Source of the DNA: Sulfurovum riftiae | GTDB lineage: Bacteria > Campylobacterota > Campylobacteria > Campylobacterales > Sulfurovaceae | Assembly (NCBI RefSeq): GCF_001595645.1 | Contig: NZ_LNKT01000001.1 | Location: 1-64,000, forward strand | Direction: 5' to 3' | DNA: 64,000 nucleotides | Part shown: in pieces, positions 63,044 to 64,000 of the stretch | Layout: every line of letters starts with the position of its first letter | Position numbering within the stretch: the first letter of the stretch is position 1 | Translations under genes and position numbers: made by a program | Notes under the pieces: generated by a model | Seen by the model: the letters and a program-made list of their open reading frames with translations, nothing else | Database searches by the model: none | What the model was told of the DNA's origin: nothing

Positions 63044-64000
63044 ATGTCTACAAAAGTATTGGACGTCGTTGGCGCAGGTGTTGTAACAGGAGAAGATCTT
63101 CAAAAACTTTTTAAGATTGCAAAAGAAGAAGGCTATGCGCTTCCTGCAGTCAATGTAGTAAGTACCTCTTCAATCAATGCGGTACTTGAATCAGCCAAAA
63201 ATGTCAACTCTCCTGTGATTGTACAGTTCTCCAACGGTGGTGGTGCATACTATGCAGGTAAGGGTCTGCCTTCGGCAGAAGCTGCGATCCTTGGTACGAT
63301 CTCGGGGGCGCAGCATGTGCATACTGTAGCAAAAGCCTATGGTGTACCGGTCGTCCTGCATACCGACCATGCGGCAAGAAAACTCCTTCCATGGATCGAT
63401 GCACTGCTCGATGCAAGTGAAGCACATTTCGAAGCACATGGCACACCGCTTTTCTCTTCCCACATGATCGACCTTTCCGAAGAGCCTATCGAAGAGAATA
63501 TCGCGACCTGCAAAGCCTATCTTGAGCGTATGAGCAAGATCGGTATGACTTTGGAGATAGAGCTTGGTGTTACCGGCGGTGAAGAGGACGGTGTGGACAA
63601 TACAGATATCGACAACTCCCTTCTTTACACACAGCCCGAAGAGGTGGCGTATGCCTATGAGGAGCTTATGAAGATCTCAGACAAGTTCACGATCGCCGCA
63701 TCGTTCGGTAACGTACATGGTGTTTACAAGCCGGGGAATGTCCAGCTGACTCCGAAGATACTCGACAATTCGCAGGCGTATATCGAAGAGAAGTTCGATA
63801 CGGAGAAAAAGCCGGTGAACTTCGTTTTCCACGGCGGTTCCGGTTCCGAACTTTCAGACATACGCGAGGCGATCGGCTACGGTGTGATTAAAATGAACAT
63901 CGATACCGATACCCAGTGGGCTTTCTGGGACGGTGTTCGCAAGTATGAAGCGAAATACCATGACTATCTTCAGGGACAGATCGGCAATCCTGACGGCGAG
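63044..64000 (+). CDS. fbaA: Class II fructose-bisphosphate aldolase, cut by the window edge
   Basis: Zinc-dependent aldolase of glycolysis and gluconeogenesis. 319 residues are visible from ATG 63044 (ribosome site TGGAG). It shows VLHTDHAARKLLPWIDALLD with the catalytic Asp and zinc His, ELGVTGGEEDGVDNTDID, FGNVHGVYKPGNV and FHGGSGSELSDIREAI. This is the class IIA type (about 350-360 residues), so some 40 residues lie beyond the edge. Confidence 0.95.
   Translation, partial: MSTKVLDVVGAGVVTGEDLQKLFKIAKEEGYALPAVNVVSTSSINAVLESAKNVNSPVIVQFSNGGGAYYAGKGLPSAEAAILGTISGAQHVHTVAKAYGVPVVLHTDHAARKLLPWIDALLDASEAHFEAHGTPLFSSHMIDLSEEPIEENIATCKAYLERMSKIGMTLEIELGVTGGEEDGVDNTDIDNSLLYTQPEEVAYAYEELMKISDKFTIAASFGNVHGVYKPGNVQLTPKILDNSQAYIEEKFDTEKKPVNFVFHGGSGSELSDIREAIGYGVIKMNIDTDTQWAFWDGVRKYEAKYHDYLQGQIGNPDGE

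Noticed and set aside
1-64000. CRISPR arrays, tRNA or rRNA genes, prophage, replication origin
   Set aside because: I looked for regularly spaced repeats, tRNA-like T-loop and CCA patterns, rRNA signatures and DnaA-box clusters and recognised none; a tRNAscan or CRISPR search could confirm.

Overview
The window is a chromosomal segment of a Campylobacterota (Epsilonproteobacteria) bacterium, most likely Sulfurovum or a close relative. This is inferred from the tightly packed genes with ATGA-type overlaps, the class IIA aldolase, B12-dependent MetH, HemJ, the many histidine kinases with AHQWRQPL-type H-boxes, and a bacterial arginine kinase. I identified no tRNA, rRNA, CRISPR array or prophage. 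Base composition is strongly AT-rich from 1 to about 3.8 kb (O-antigen genes) and more balanced afterwards.

Layout. 1-8057 (minus strand) is a surface polysaccharide operon. galU, gmd, fcl and ugd make UDP-glucose, GDP-fucose and UDP-glucuronate; they are followed by a flippase broken by a one-base frameshift, two glycosyltransferases and a polymerase/ligase. 8179-12582 holds a porin behind two near-perfect Fur boxes, a secreted FMN-binding protein, two small 4-TM proteins, a REP-associated tyrosine transposase (RAYT) with its palindromes, and ApbE, the enzyme family that attaches FMN to such proteins. 12645-24419 carries redox and housekeeping genes (nitroreductase, YyaL-like, DsbD, CvfB-like, a GCS2-like ligase coupled to an AstE-like metallohydrolase, HemJ, cytochrome c). 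24581-31128 is a sensory locus: a structured leader RNA candidate, four secreted PilJ/NarX-like sensor-domain proteins and a three-receiver hybrid histidine kinase. 31120-36849 (minus) is an envelope and housekeeping block (glmU, coaBC, uppS, prepilin peptidase, LptF/G-like permease, truA). 36953-47272 has trmA, ilvA, ppx/gppA, a response regulator with a kinase fused to a flavodiiron-type metallo-beta-lactamase domain, ilvB/ilvH, lpxD and a PAS protein. 47560-64000 has metH, an ABC-F ATPase, a cytochrome b, trpB, an arginine kinase, pepD, ppk2, nth, a SurA/PpiC chaperone with two shortened paralogs, and the start of fba.

The most interesting items are: (1) the PilJ-like quartet with hybrid kinase and its leader RNA; (2) the Fur-box/porin/flavoprotein/ApbE module; (3) the diiron-type MBL-histidine kinase fusion with its response regulator; (4) a RAYT together with a dispersed family of short palindromes sharing a GTAGGGT head, some of which form the ends of coding sequences; (5) SurA-like proteins that seem to have lost the isomerase domain but kept both flanks. 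All functional statements come from reading sequence motifs and family knowledge; no database search was run.
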